Positions 16,420 through 25,324 of a stretch of 64,000 bases of DNA are shown one piece after another (the stretch's first letter is position 1; each line of letters starts with the position of its first letter). The position numbers and the translations under genes were made by a program. The notes under the pieces are model-generated. The model was not told the origin of the DNA. It saw only the letters and a program-made list of their open reading frames with translations, and made no database searches. The stretch comes from Nevskia sp. (GTDB taxonomy: Bacteria > Pseudomonadota > Gammaproteobacteria > Nevskiales > Nevskiaceae), in assembly GCF_021732705.1 (NCBI RefSeq), contig NZ_JAKFUM010000006.1, positions 286,198-350,197 of the forward strand. The letters run 5' to 3'.

Positions 16420-17856
16420 ATGCGTCCGTTTGCCTCGCTGTTGCTGATTGCCAGCCTGACCACCACCGCCGCATTCGCGGCCGACGCCACGCCCGAAGTC
16501 GATCCGGCCACGCTCGCGAAGCTGCGCGACGCTGCGCTGCAGAGCGACTACGCCTATGAGCGGCTGAGCGATCTGACCGACACCATCGGCCCGCGTCTGT
16601 CCGGCTCGAAGCAGGCGGCCGCGGCGGTGACGCAGGTGGCGGACGCGATGCGCGCGCTCGGCGCCACCGTCACCCTGCAGCCGGTCAAGGTGCCGCACTG
16701 GGTGCGCGGCGAGGAACGCGCGGAGCTGGTCGGCTATCCCGGTCAGCCGGCGGGCCTGACGCAGCGGATCGATCTGACGGCGCTCGGCGGCTCCGGCGCG
16801 ACGCCGGCCAAGGGACTGACCCGGGAGGTCGTCGTCGTCCGCAGCTTCGCCGAACTGGAGGCCAAGGCCGCCGCCGTGAAGGATCGCATCGTGCTGCTCA
16901 GCGTGCCGTTCGATCAGAACCTGGCCGAGAACGGCCATTCCGGCGTGGCCTACGGGCAGGGCGGCGAGCCACGTTTCCGCGGCCCGGCGGCTGCCGCGAA
17001 GCTGGGCGCCGCCGCGATGCTGGTGCGTTCGGTCGGCGGCGCCCGCTTCCGCCTGCCGCACACCGGCGCGACGCGCTTCGACGACAAGGGCCCGAAGATT
17101 CCGGCGGCCGCGGTGACGGTCGAGGATGCGCTGCTGATCGAACGACTGTCCGCGAAAGGCCCGGTGACGATGACGCTGACCGTCACGCCGCAGACCTTGC
17201 CGGACGCCGACAGCTACAACGTCATCGCCGACTGGCCGGGCCGCGACAAGCCGGACGAGGTGGTAGTGCTGTCCGGCCATCTCGATTCCTGGGATCTCGG
17301 CACCGGCGCGATCGATGACGGCGCTGGCGTTGCGTCGGCGATGGGCGCGCTGTCGGTCCTCAAGTCTCAGGGCCTGCGGGCCCGACGGACGATCCGCCTC
17401 GTCGCCTACATGAACGAGGAAAACGGTTCGCGCGGTGCCCGCGCCTATTTCGACGCGAACAAGGGCAGCATCGAGAAGCAGATCGCCGCGATCGAGAGCG
17501 ATGCCGGCGCCGGCCTGCCGCTGGGCCTTCATGCCAATGTCACGCTGGGCTCGATCAAGCGACTCGAGGCGCTGACCGACGCGCTGCGACCGTTCGGAGC
17601 GTCGGTGCTGAAGCGCAGCGATCGTCCGGTGGGTGCCGATATCGCGCCGCTGTCGCTGGCCGGCGTGCCGGGTTTCGAGCCGCTGCTCGACACCCGGCAT
17701 TACTTCGACTATCACCACACCGCGGCCGACACGCTGGACAAGGTCGAGCCGGACCATCTGCGGCGGCAGGTCGCCGTGATGACGACGCTGGCCTGGTGGC
17801 TGGCCGAGGCCCCGGAGCCGCTGGAACGGCTGCCGGTGGAAAAGGCCGGCGAGTGA
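16420..17856 (+). CDS. Exported M28-family metallopeptidase (carboxypeptidase Q-like)
   Basis: This 478-residue zinc peptidase has a signal peptide ending in TAAFA^A (about 20 residues). Residues about 120-250 hold a PA (protease-associated) insert domain. The catalytic M28 domain shows GHLDSWDLGTGAIDDGAG, with ligands His287 and Asp299. It also shows MNEENGSRGA with catalytic Glu333 and metal ligand Glu334, IESDAGAG, and the late YHHTAAD that supplies the final histidine. The arrangement is that of plasma glutamate carboxypeptidase-like enzymes, which release N-terminal residues from short peptides. It is probably periplasmic. Confidence 0.93.
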   Translation: MRPFASLLLIASLTTTAAFAADATPEVDPATLAKLRDAALQSDYAYERLSDLTDTIGPRLSGSKQAAAAVTQVADAMRALGATVTLQPVKVPHWVRGEERAELVGYPGQPAGLTQRIDLTALGGSGATPAKGLTREVVVVRSFAELEAKAAAVKDRIVLLSVPFDQNLAENGHSGVAYGQGGEPRFRGPAAAAKLGAAAMLVRSVGGARFRLPHTGATRFDDKGPKIPAAAVTVEDALLIERLSAKGPVTMTLTVTPQTLPDADSYNVIADWPGRDKPDEVVVLSGHLDSWDLGTGAIDDGAGVASAMGALSVLKSQGLRARRTIRLVAYMNEENGSRGARAYFDANKGSIEKQIAAIESDAGAGLPLGLHANVTLGSIKRLEALTDALRPFGASVLKRSDRPVGADIAPLSLAGVPGFEPLLDTRHYFDYHHTAADTLDKVEPDHLRRQVAVMTTLAWWLAEAPEPLERLPVEKAGE

Positions 17857-18000
17857 GGCAATCCGTGCGTCGGGCGCAGCAAGCGCGCCCCGGCGCGTGG
17901 GCCAGCAACCCGGTTCGGACTTTTGCGATTCGCCGGATGGCTACAACGGCGCGGCAAGCGTTCGATCGGGTCGCCACACCCGCCGGTTGTTACGGCTGGA

Positions 18001-18780
18001 TCAACGGCCGCGCGCCGTGGAATGCCAGTGACGCAGCGCGCGGAGATCGGCGCAGACGGCGCTGCCGGCATCGCCTGACAGACACCTGAACGGCTGCGTC
18101 GGCTCGCCGAGATCGCTCAGCACGACCGTGGCACCGGTGAAATCGTGGTCGACCGTGTAGTCGTTGACGGTCACGATCGTGGCCAGGCCCGCGCCGCGCG
18201 ATGCCCGCAGGCCGTTGTCCGAATCTTCGAATGCCAGGCAGGCTTCCGGGGGCAGGCCCAGCTGGTCGAGCACCCAGCGATAGATGTCCGGCGCCGGCTT
18301 CTTGGCCGGCACGATGTCGCCGGCACCGATCACCTCGAACCAGTCCACCGCGTCCGGGGCCAGCGAATGCTTCAGCAGCACGCTGACATTCTCCGGCGTG
18401 GTCGTGGTGGCGATGGCGAGGCGCAGCCCGTTGGCACGGGCTTCCTGAATCAGGCGCGCAACGCCAGGCCGCAACGGCAGGCCGCCGCGGGAAACCAATT
18501 CGACGTAATGACGGGTTTTTGCCTGATGCAACGCCGCAATGCGCGCGTCGATCCCGGGTTCCATCAGCAGGGATGGATGCGCGCCCTGCAAATAATGACG
18601 GATGCGTTCCTTGCCGCCGGTGACGGCGAGCAGTTCGCCGTACAGCGGCACATCCCAACGCCAGTCCAATCCCGCTTCCCGGAACGCGTCGTTGAACGCG
18701 ATCCGGTGGCCATCCCGTTCGGTGTCGGCAAGGGTGCCGTCAACGTCGAAGATCAGGGCCTGAAGCGGGATTGCCGGCAT
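18001..18780 (-). CDS. HAD-superfamily phosphatase, CbbY-like
   Basis: This 259-residue protein has the HAD nucleophile motif DVDGTLADTERDGHRIAFND. The next segment, WDVPLYGELLAVTGGKERIRHY, is characteristic of the CbbY group. Motif II (ATTTTPEN), Lys in AKKPAPDIY and motif IV (LAFEDSDNG) are all present. CbbY proteins remove phosphate from xulose-type bisphosphates that inhibit Rubisco. No Calvin-cycle gene is in view, so here it may be a general sugar-phosphate phosphatase. It lies 4 nt downstream of the winged-helix gene, suggesting co-transcription. Confidence 0.9.
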   Translation of the reverse strand: MPAIPLQALIFDVDGTLADTERDGHRIAFNDAFREAGLDWRWDVPLYGELLAVTGGKERIRHYLQGAHPSLLMEPGIDARIAALHQAKTRHYVELVSRGGLPLRPGVARLIQEARANGLRLAIATTTTPENVSVLLKHSLAPDAVDWFEVIGAGDIVPAKKPAPDIYRWVLDQLGLPPEACLAFEDSDNGLRASRGAGLATIVTVNDYTVDHDFTGATVVLSDLGEPTQPFRCLSGDAGSAVCADLRALRHWHSTARGR

Positions 18781-18784
18781 CGCC

Positions 18785-19336
18785 TCAGCGCTTGCCGGAC
18801 AGGCGGCTGAGGTCGTCGATCACCGAGTTCAGCACTTTCGACACCGGGCCCGGCAGCGAACCGGCGAGCTGGCCGAGCACCAGCAGCTTCTCGTTGACGT
18901 TGTCGATCGGGGCCAGACGCGCGGTCAGCACGCCGAGCGCATCGCGCAGGTCATTCGGTGCCTTCGGCGCTGCGGCGGTCTTGCCCTTCTTGCCCGAGCC
19001 CGGCTTGCGGCCGCGCTTCTTCGGCGCTGGCGCGGCTGCGCCTTCTTCGTCGGAACCTTCGGCCGCCGCCGGCGCCTGGCCGGTCAGGAAATAGCGCACC
19101 GCGCGGCCATCGCGCTGGGTGTCGACCGCACCTTCGTTCTTCAGCGCCTTCAGGTTCAGGTACAGCGAGGCCGGCGAGAATCCGCCCTTGTCGAGAATGT
19201 CCTGCGCGAGGGCCGGGCCATCCGCCAGCATGTCGAGGATGCGGCCACGGACTCCACTCTGACGCTTGCGACGCGGGGACGACGATTCAGAAGTCATTTT
19301 CTTGGATGCCTTTTTGGTGCGGGATTTGGTTTTCAA
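18785..19336 (-). CDS. Winged-helix DNA-binding protein with AT-hook-like linker
   Basis: This protein has about 183 residues. A basic N-terminal tail leads into a winged-helix segment (GRILDMLADGPALAQDIL, ASLYLNLKALKNEGAV, RDGRAVRYFL), like MarR/ArsR-type or replication-related helix-turn-helix modules. An Ala-rich linker contains KKRGRKPGSGKKGK, an AT-hook-like motif. A helical C-terminal region follows. I placed the start at a TTG (19336) preceded by GGAG at a good distance; an ATG at 19297 is the alternative and lacks a clear site. The family and targets are unknown. Upstream, a 403-bp divergent region separates it from pyruvate carboxylase, and the CbbY-like gene follows within 4 nt. Confidence 0.75.
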   Translation of the reverse strand: MKTKSRTKKASKKMTSESSSPRRKRQSGVRGRILDMLADGPALAQDILDKGGFSPASLYLNLKALKNEGAVDTQRDGRAVRYFLTGQAPAAAEGSDEEGAAAPAPKKRGRKPGSGKKGKTAAAPKAPNDLRDALGVLTARLAPIDNVNEKLLVLGQLAGSLPGPVSKVLNSVIDDLSRLSGKR

Positions 19337-19739
19337 CGTTGCTCCAGGGGGAAGCGGCAATACGGGCGGAATCGATCAGCATTCTCGTGCCCGCCAGTAG
19401 GGGTCCAACAGACCAGACGCAATTATTGCCTGAAATGATTTTATTTGTCTGGATCAGAACAGTGGAGGGTCCGGATTAGGCTCAAAAAACTATAGTCTGG
19501 GCCGCATCCTCGCTGCCGCTCGCATCATTGCAACGATCCGCTGATCGGATGGCTGCACCAAATTACCGGTAAGGGTCGCGTCCGAGGCTGGATGCGGGAA
19601 TTAAATCGTCGAATCACCTGCTGCTGTCACCGCTTGTGCTGTAATCCACCCTGATTTCAATCACGGCCACGGGAATGGCCGTCATTCCAGCGTTTCAAGG
19701 CCTTCTTCCACCTTACATACAAGAACTGCTCCCGGGACC
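19337..19739. other. 403-bp divergent promoter region between the winged-helix gene and pyruvate carboxylase
   Basis: The middle (about 19415-19460 and 19595-19615) is clearly less GC-rich than the rest of the window, as expected for promoters. Two small inverted repeats are visible: ATCCG-CTGAT-CGGAT at 19536-19550, and ACGGCC / GGCCGT at 19663-19682 in the pyc leader. I cannot name a convincing -35/-10 pair, and there is no RNA gene I recognise. Confidence 0.55.
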
Positions 19740-22700
19740 ATGTCTATCCGCAAGCTGCTGGTTGCCAACCGAGGCGAGATCGCGATTCGCGTGATGCGCG
19801 CTGCCGCCGAAATGGGAATTCGCACCGTCTCGATCTACGCGCACGAAGACCGTTTCGCGCTGCATCGCTTCAAGGCCGACGAAAGCTATCTCGTCGGCGC
19901 CGGACAGAAGCCGATCGCGGCGTATCTGGACATTCCGGACATCATCCGGATCGCCAAGTCGGCCGGTGTCGATGCCATCCACCCCGGCTATGGCTTCCTG
20001 TCGGAAAACCCGCTGTTCGCCGAGGCCTGCGCCGCCGCCGGCATCCTGTTCATCGGTCCGAAGCCGGACGTCCTGCGGGCACTGGGCGACAAGGTCGCCG
20101 CGCGTGCGGCTGCGGAAGCCGCCAACGTGCCGGTGCTGTCGGCGTCGCAGGCATTGCCGCGCGATATCGAGGAAGTGAAGAAGATCGCGGCCGGCATCGG
20201 CTACCCGGTGATGCTGAAGGCGAGTTGGGGCGGCGGTGGCCGCGGCATGCGTGCGATCGAGAACGAAGCGGAACTCCAGTCGGCCGTGGAGTCGGCACGG
20301 CGCGAATCGCTGGCGGCCTTCGGCAATGACGAGGCCTATTTCGAGAAGCTCATCCGCCGCGCGCGTCACGTCGAAGTGCAGGTGCTGGGCGATCAGCACG
20401 GCAACCTGATCCACCTGTTCGAGCGTGACTGCTCGGTGCAGCGCCGCAACCAGAAAGTGGTCGAGCGCGCGCCGGCGCACTACCTGACGCCGGAACGGCG
20501 GATCGAGCTGTGCGACGCGGCCGTTCGGCTCTGTCGGCAGGTGGGCTACACCCACGCCGGCACGGTCGAATTCCTGATGGATGCCGACACCAACCATTTC
20601 TATTTCATCGAGGTCAATCCACGCATTCAGGTCGAGCACACCGTCACCGAGGAAGTGACCGGTGTCGACATCGTCAAGGCTCAGATCCGGGTGTCCGAAG
20701 GCGCGAAGATCGGTGCGCCGGACGGCCTGCTGCCGGCGCAGGACAAGATCAAGCTCGATGGTTTCGCGCTGCAGTGCCGAGTCACCACCGAAGATCCGGA
20801 AAACGGTTTCACTCCGGATTACGGCCGCATCCTCGCGTATCGCAGCCCGGCCGGTTTCGGACTGAGACTCGATGGCGGCACCTCGTATTCCGGTGCCGTG
20901 ATCACGCCGTACTACGACTCGTTGCTGGTGAAAGTCACCGCCTGGGCGCCGACGGCAGCCGAGGCGATTTCGCGAATGGACCGCGCGCTGCGCGAATTCC
21001 GGATTCGCGGGCTGTCGACCAATCTCCAGTTTCTGGAGAACGTCATTTCGCATCCGCTGTTCAAGTCCGGCGAGTGCACGACGCGCTTCATCGACACCAC
21101 GCCGGAACTGTTCCGATTCACGGCGCGGCGCGACCGGGCGACCAAGGTGCTGCGCTTCATCGGCGATGTCGCGATCAACGGCAATCCTGAAATGAAGGGC
21201 CGCAAGGCGCCGCAGGGCATTCTGGCCAAGCCGATCCGGCCGAAACTCGATCTGCTGAGCGCGCCACCCAAAGGGCTGCGCGACGAATTGAAGGCACGCG
21301 GGCCGAAAGGCTTTGCCGACTGGATCAAGGCACAGCCGCAGGTGCTGCTGACCGACACCACGATGCGCGATGCCCACCAGAGCCTGTTCGCCACGCGCAT
21401 GCGCACGCGCGACATGCTCGACATCGCGCCGCACTACGCGCGGCTGGTGCCGCAACTGCTGTCGCTGGAATGCTGGGGCGGCGCGACGTTCGACGTGGCG
21501 ATGCGCTTTTTGAAGGAAGACCCGTGGCAGCGGCTGACGATGCTGCGCGCGGCGGTGCCGAACATTCCATTCCAGATGCTGCTGCGCTCGGCCAATGCCG
21601 TCGGATACACCAATTACCCGGACAACGTCGTTCGCTATTTCGTGCAGCAGGCGGCGAAGCATGGCATCGACATCTTCCGCGTGTTCGACTCGCTGAATGC
21701 CGTCGACAACATGCAGGTCGCGATGGAAGCGGTGATCGAGGCCGGCGGCGTCTGCGAAGGCACGATCTGCTACACGGGCGACCTGTTCGATGCCGCGCGC
21801 CCGAAATACAACCTGAAGTACTACGTCGAGATGGCGAAGCGGCTGGAGAAGTCCGGCGCGCACATCCTCGGCATCAAGGACATGGCCGGCATCTGCAAGC
21901 CGCGGGCCGCGCGCGAACTGGTCAAGGCGTTGAAGAACGAGATCGGCCTGCCGATCCATTTCCATACCCACGACACCAGCGGCATCGCCGCCGCCAGTGT
22001 GCTGGCTGCGATCGAAGCCGGCTGCGATGCCGTGGACGGCGCGATGGATGCGATGTCCGGACTGACGTCACAGCCGAACCTCGGCGCGATTGCGGCTGCA
22101 CTGTCCGGCTCCGAGCGCGATCCGCGGGTCGATTTCGACGCGATGCAGTCGCTGTCCGATTACTGGGAAGGCGTGCGTCGCTATTACGCGCCGTTCGAGG
22201 CCGACATCCGCTCCGGCACTGCCGATGTCTATCGCCACGAGATGCCGGGCGGGCAGTACACGAATCTGCGCGAGCAGGCACGAGCGCTGGGTCTGGAAGC
22301 GCGCTGGCCGGAAGTGTCGCGTGCGTACGCGGCCGTGAACCAGTTGTTCGGCGACATCGTGAAGGTGACGCCGACCTCGAAGGTGGTCGGCGACATGGCG
22401 CTGTTCATGGTCGGCAACGGCCTGACGCCGGACGACGTCACCAATCCCGATCGCGACATCGATTTTCCGGAGTCCGTGGTCAGCCTGTTCAAGGGTGAAC
22501 TCGGCGTGCCGCCGGATGGCTGGCCGACGGCGCTGCAGCACAAGATCCTGAAGGGCAAGCCGCCGCTGGCGGGGCGCCCGGGGGCTTCGATGGCACCGGT
22601 CGACTTGGCGTCGACGAAGATCGAGGTCGAGAAACTGGTCGGCGAGGCGATCGGCGAGGCCGATCTGGCGTCGTATCTGATGTATCCGAAGGTGTTCCGC

Positions 22701-23180
22701 GACTTCGTCGAGCATCGCAAGCTGTTCGGCGATGTCTCCACCTTGCCGACGCCGACGTTTTTCTATGGTCTGCAGGATCAGGAAGAGATCAGCGTCGACA
22801 TCGATACCGGCAAGACGCTGGTCATTCGCCTGCAGAGCCGCACGGAGCTGGAAGACGAAGGTGTGGTGAAGCTGTTCTTCGAGCTCAATGGCCAGTCGCG
22901 CCTCGTGCGCGTGCCGAAAGCCGGCGCCACCGCGCAGTTCGAGACGCCGAAGGCCGACGAGGGCAACGCCAGCCATGTCGGGGCACCGATGCCGGGCATG
23001 GTGGTGCGCATCGCCGTGCAGAAAGGCCAGACCGTGGCGCGTGGCGAGCCATTGCTGGCACTGGAGGCGATGAAGATGGAGACCGTGCTCGGCGCGCCGC
23101 GCGATGGCAAGGTGAAGGCGATCCACGCCAAGCCGGGCAGCACGGTGAACACTCGTGACCTTTTGATCGAGCTGGAATAA
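19740..23180 (+). CDS. pyc: Pyruvate carboxylase, single-chain
   Basis: This 1146-residue biotin enzyme makes oxaloacetate from pyruvate, bicarbonate and ATP. The biotin carboxylase domain (residues 1 to about 450) has NRGEIAIRVMRAAAEMGIRT, the ATP-grasp segment SWGGGGRGMRAI and EVNPRIQVEHTVTEE. The carboxyltransferase domain (about 540-830) starts TDTTMRDAHQSLFATRMR and includes GIKDMAGICKP and FHTHDTSG. The carrier domain (about 1078-1146) has the biotinylation motif EAMKMET with Lys1112. All parts are in one frame, so it is the alpha4-type enzyme rather than the two-subunit form of Pseudomonas. It is transcribed away from the winged-helix gene and is followed 42 nt later by fabH. Confidence 0.97.
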   Translation: MSIRKLLVANRGEIAIRVMRAAAEMGIRTVSIYAHEDRFALHRFKADESYLVGAGQKPIAAYLDIPDIIRIAKSAGVDAIHPGYGFLSENPLFAEACAAAGILFIGPKPDVLRALGDKVAARAAAEAANVPVLSASQALPRDIEEVKKIAAGIGYPVMLKASWGGGGRGMRAIENEAELQSAVESARRESLAAFGNDEAYFEKLIRRARHVEVQVLGDQHGNLIHLFERDCSVQRRNQKVVERAPAHYLTPERRIELCDAAVRLCRQVGYTHAGTVEFLMDADTNHFYFIEVNPRIQVEHTVTEEVTGVDIVKAQIRVSEGAKIGAPDGLLPAQDKIKLDGFALQCRVTTEDPENGFTPDYGRILAYRSPAGFGLRLDGGTSYSGAVITPYYDSLLVKVTAWAPTAAEAISRMDRALREFRIRGLSTNLQFLENVISHPLFKSGECTTRFIDTTPELFRFTARRDRATKVLRFIGDVAINGNPEMKGRKAPQGILAKPIRPKLDLLSAPPKGLRDELKARGPKGFADWIKAQPQVLLTDTTMRDAHQSLFATRMRTRDMLDIAPHYARLVPQLLSLECWGGATFDVAMRFLKEDPWQRLTMLRAAVPNIPFQMLLRSANAVGYTNYPDNVVRYFVQQAAKHGIDIFRVFDSLNAVDNMQVAMEAVIEAGGVCEGTICYTGDLFDAARPKYNLKYYVEMAKRLEKSGAHILGIKDMAGICKPRAARELVKALKNEIGLPIHFHTHDTSGIAAASVLAAIEAGCDAVDGAMDAMSGLTSQPNLGAIAAALSGSERDPRVDFDAMQSLSDYWEGVRRYYAPFEADIRSGTADVYRHEMPGGQYTNLREQARALGLEARWPEVSRAYAAVNQLFGDIVKVTPTSKVVGDMALFMVGNGLTPDDVTNPDRDIDFPESVVSLFKGELGVPPDGWPTALQHKILKGKPPLAGRPGASMAPVDLASTKIEVEKLVGEAIGEADLASYLMYPKVFRDFVEHRKLFGDVSTLPTPTFFYGLQDQEEISVDIDTGKTLVIRLQSRTELEDEGVVKLFFELNGQSRLVRVPKAGATAQFETPKADEGNASHVGAPMPGMVVRIAVQKGQTVARGEPLLALEAMKMETVLGAPRDGKVKAIHAKPGSTVNTRDLLIELE

Positions 23181-23222
23181 GGGCTGGGGTGGCGGTCTGG
23201 CCGCGCGCTAAACTGCGCGGCT

Positions 23223-24182
23223 ATGACCTACTCCCGCATCGTTGGCACCGGCAGCTACCTGCCGAAGCGCATCGTCACCAATCGCGAGCTCGAAGACCGG
23301 ATCGAGACCAGTGACGACTGGATTGTCAGCCGCACCGGCATCGAGGCGCGACACGTTGCCGCCGACGATGAACTGACCAGCGACCTGGCCCTGCACGCCG
23401 CGCGCAATGCGATGACGGCGGCTGGCGTGACCGCCGACGAGATCGATCTGATCATCGTCGCGACCACGACGCCGGACATGGTCTTTCCGTCCACGGCCTG
23501 TCTCGTGCAGGCCAAGCTCGGCGTGACCAAGGGCGCTGCGTTCGATGTGCAGGCGGTCTGCACCGGGTTCATCTATGCACTCGCGATTGCCGACAAGCTC
23601 GTGGCCTGTGGTCAGCACAAGTGCGCGCTGGTGATTGGCGCGGAAGTGTTCTCGCGCATCCTCGACTGGAACGATCGCCGCACCTGCGTGCTGTTCGGCG
23701 ACGGCTCCGGGGCGGTGGTGCTGAAGACGTCCGAGACGCCGGGAATCCTGTCGTCGCACCTGCATTCGGACGGCTCGCTGAGTCACATCCTGCGCGTGCC
23801 AGGCGGCATTGCCGGCGGCCAGCTGCGCGGCTCGCCCTATCTGGAGATGGACGGGCAGTCGGTCTATCGCGTCGCGGTCAAGTCGCTGAGCGAGTGCGCG
23901 CAGGAAGCGCTGACGAAGAACAATGTCACCGCCGACCAGCTCGACTGGTACGTGCCGCACCAGGCCAACATCCGCATCATCAACACGCTGGCGGAGAAGG
24001 TCGGCGTGCCGAAGGACAAGGTCGTGGTGACGGTGGCCCAGCAGGGCAACACGTCGGCGGCGTCGGTGCCGCTGGCGCTCGATGCGGCGGTCAAGGACGG
24101 CCGGATCAAGCACGGCAATCTGGTGATGCTGCAGGGTGTCGGCGGCGGGATGACCTGGGGGTCCGTGCTGCTGCGCTGGTGA
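23223..24182 (+). CDS. fabH: 3-oxoacyl-ACP synthase III
   Basis: This 319-residue condensing enzyme starts fatty-acid synthesis by joining acyl-CoA to malonyl-ACP. Catalytic residues are visible: Cys113 in [11 protein letters not shown], His in [11 protein letters not shown] and Asn in [11 protein letters not shown]. Length and the [11 protein letters not shown] segment fit FabH. It is not in a plsX-fabH-fabD operon here but stands behind pyc. A short GC hairpin (CCGCGC / GCGCGG, 23201-23220) lies directly before the ATG and leaves little room for a ribosome-binding site. The symbol is used for the family; a housekeeping paralogue elsewhere is possible. Confidence 0.93.
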   Translation: MTYSRIVGTGSYLPKRIVTNRELEDRIETSDDWIVSRTGIEARHVAADDELTSDLALHAARNAMTAAGVTADEIDLIIVATTTPDMVFPSTACLVQAKLGVTKGAAFDVQAVCTGFIYALAIADKLVACGQHKCALVIGAEVFSRILDWNDRRTCVLFGDGSGAVVLKTSETPGILSSHLHSDGSLSHILRVPGGIAGGQLRGSPYLEMDGQSVYRVAVKSLSECAQEALTKNNVTADQLDWYVPHQANIRIINTLAEKVGVPKDKVVVTVAQQGNTSAASVPLALDAAVKDGRIKHGNLVMLQGVGGGMTWGSVLLRW

Positions 24183-24183
24183 T

Positions 24184-24978
24184 TCAGGGCGCCTGCGACA
24201 GCGTGATGCCGGTGCTGATCAGCGTCCAGATGCCGATGCCGATGCTGATGGCGCCGACGGCACCGGTCAGCACCCGATGCAGCAAGGTCACGGAGCCGGC
24301 CGACAGCCGCAGCGGGACCGCGATCGCCAGCGACAGCAGCGCCATGCCCGCAATCGATCCGGCGCCGAACAGCGCGATGTAGAGCAGCCCGCTGGTGATC
24401 GACGTGGCCTGCTGCAGCGTCATCACCGTCAGCGCCGCGGTGCCGGCCATGCCATGCATCATCCCGACCAGCAATGCCCGCAGCGGCAAACCCGGAATCT
24501 CCGGATGCACGTGCGGCGCCATGCCGTGAATGGCAGCGCGCTGATCGGGCCGGAATTGCAGCGCCGAAAACTCGAGCCCCGCGGCTCGCGGCGGCGCAAC
24601 CGGTGTCGGCCCGCCATGCAGGTGGCTGTGGAAGTGTTCGCGCTCGCCGGGACCGTGGCGATGACGATGGACATGCATCGGATTGCCGGCGAGACGGCGC
24701 AGCACGTCGACACCGAGCGCGACGAGCATGACGCCGACCGCCATCTCCAGCAGCGGCACGAACTGCTGCGGCAGGGCGCGGCCCAGCACCAGCACGGTGC
24801 CGCCGAGCAGGAACAGCGTCAGCGCGTGGCCGAAGCCCCAGGCCACGCCTTGGCGCAGCGCCTGCGGCAGGCTGTTCTGGCGGGTCGTCAGCGCGGCCAC
24901 GGCGGCGATGTGGTCACTGTCGGTCGCGTGCTGCACGCCGAGCAAAAAACCGAAGACCAGGACTGACCACTCGCTCAC
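24184..24978 (-). CDS. NicO/HoxN-family metal transporter (UreH/HupE-like)
   Basis: This 264-residue membrane protein has the Ni/Co transporter signature GVQHATDSDHIAAVAAL in the first helices, and a second, GMMHGMAGTAALTVM, past the middle. Between them a cytosolic or periplasmic loop (residues about 95-165) is rich in histidine (HVHRHRHGPGERE, HFHSHLHGG), fitting metal binding. Relatives move nickel or cobalt for urease, hydrogenase or B12 enzymes. None of these is in the window, so the metal is open. It converges with fabH with 1 nt between stop codons. Confidence 0.88.
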   Translation of the reverse strand: MSEWSVLVFGFLLGVQHATDSDHIAAVAALTTRQNSLPQALRQGVAWGFGHALTLFLLGGTVLVLGRALPQQFVPLLEMAVGVMLVALGVDVLRRLAGNPMHVHRHRHGPGEREHFHSHLHGGPTPVAPPRAAGLEFSALQFRPDQRAAIHGMAPHVHPEIPGLPLRALLVGMMHGMAGTAALTVMTLQQATSITSGLLYIALFGAGSIAGMALLSLAIAVPLRLSAGSVTLLHRVLTGAVGAISIGIGIWTLISTGITLSQAP

Positions 24979-25324
24979 GCGGTCATGCCCTCGCGGCCAA
25001 CGCGCGACGACTCGCCGGCAGGAACGAGGTCCGGACGTCGATCAGCAAGGCAGCGGCAAGACGGGGCAGCGGGCATCGGGCGTGGCGCGGGCGGCGGCTG
25101 GCGTAGGAAACGGCGGTGATTCCTCACAAGCTGCGCAGGATAACGCTCCAACGCCGTTCGATGGCGACTCGCGGCGTCGAAGGGCGCCAGCGGCACGGGC
25201 CGGGCGACTCGACCAGGGCTGGCAGGGCAGGCGGCAAACGGCGGTTTCATCGCGTGCGCGGCTCATCGATACTGCACGACCGGCGACAAGGTTGATGCCG
25301 GCACGCCATTCGAACCCGAGAGCC
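24979..25324. other. 346-bp intergenic region
   Basis: This is a divergent gap between the NicO gene (minus) and the hydrolase (plus). It should hold both promoters, but I see no strong -10/-35 pair, no stable hairpin with a T-run and no plausible small gene. Confidence 0.5.

Noticed and set aside
19536-19550. ATCCG-CTGAT-CGGAT inverted repeat considered as a regulator site for pyc
   Set aside because: Five-bp arms are too short to separate from chance in a 400-bp region; no second copy is visible.
24979-25324. Possible small gene or RNA in the gap before the hydrolase
   Set aside because: No frame has both a start with a ribosome-binding site and plausible composition, and no strong promoter-terminator pair is visible.
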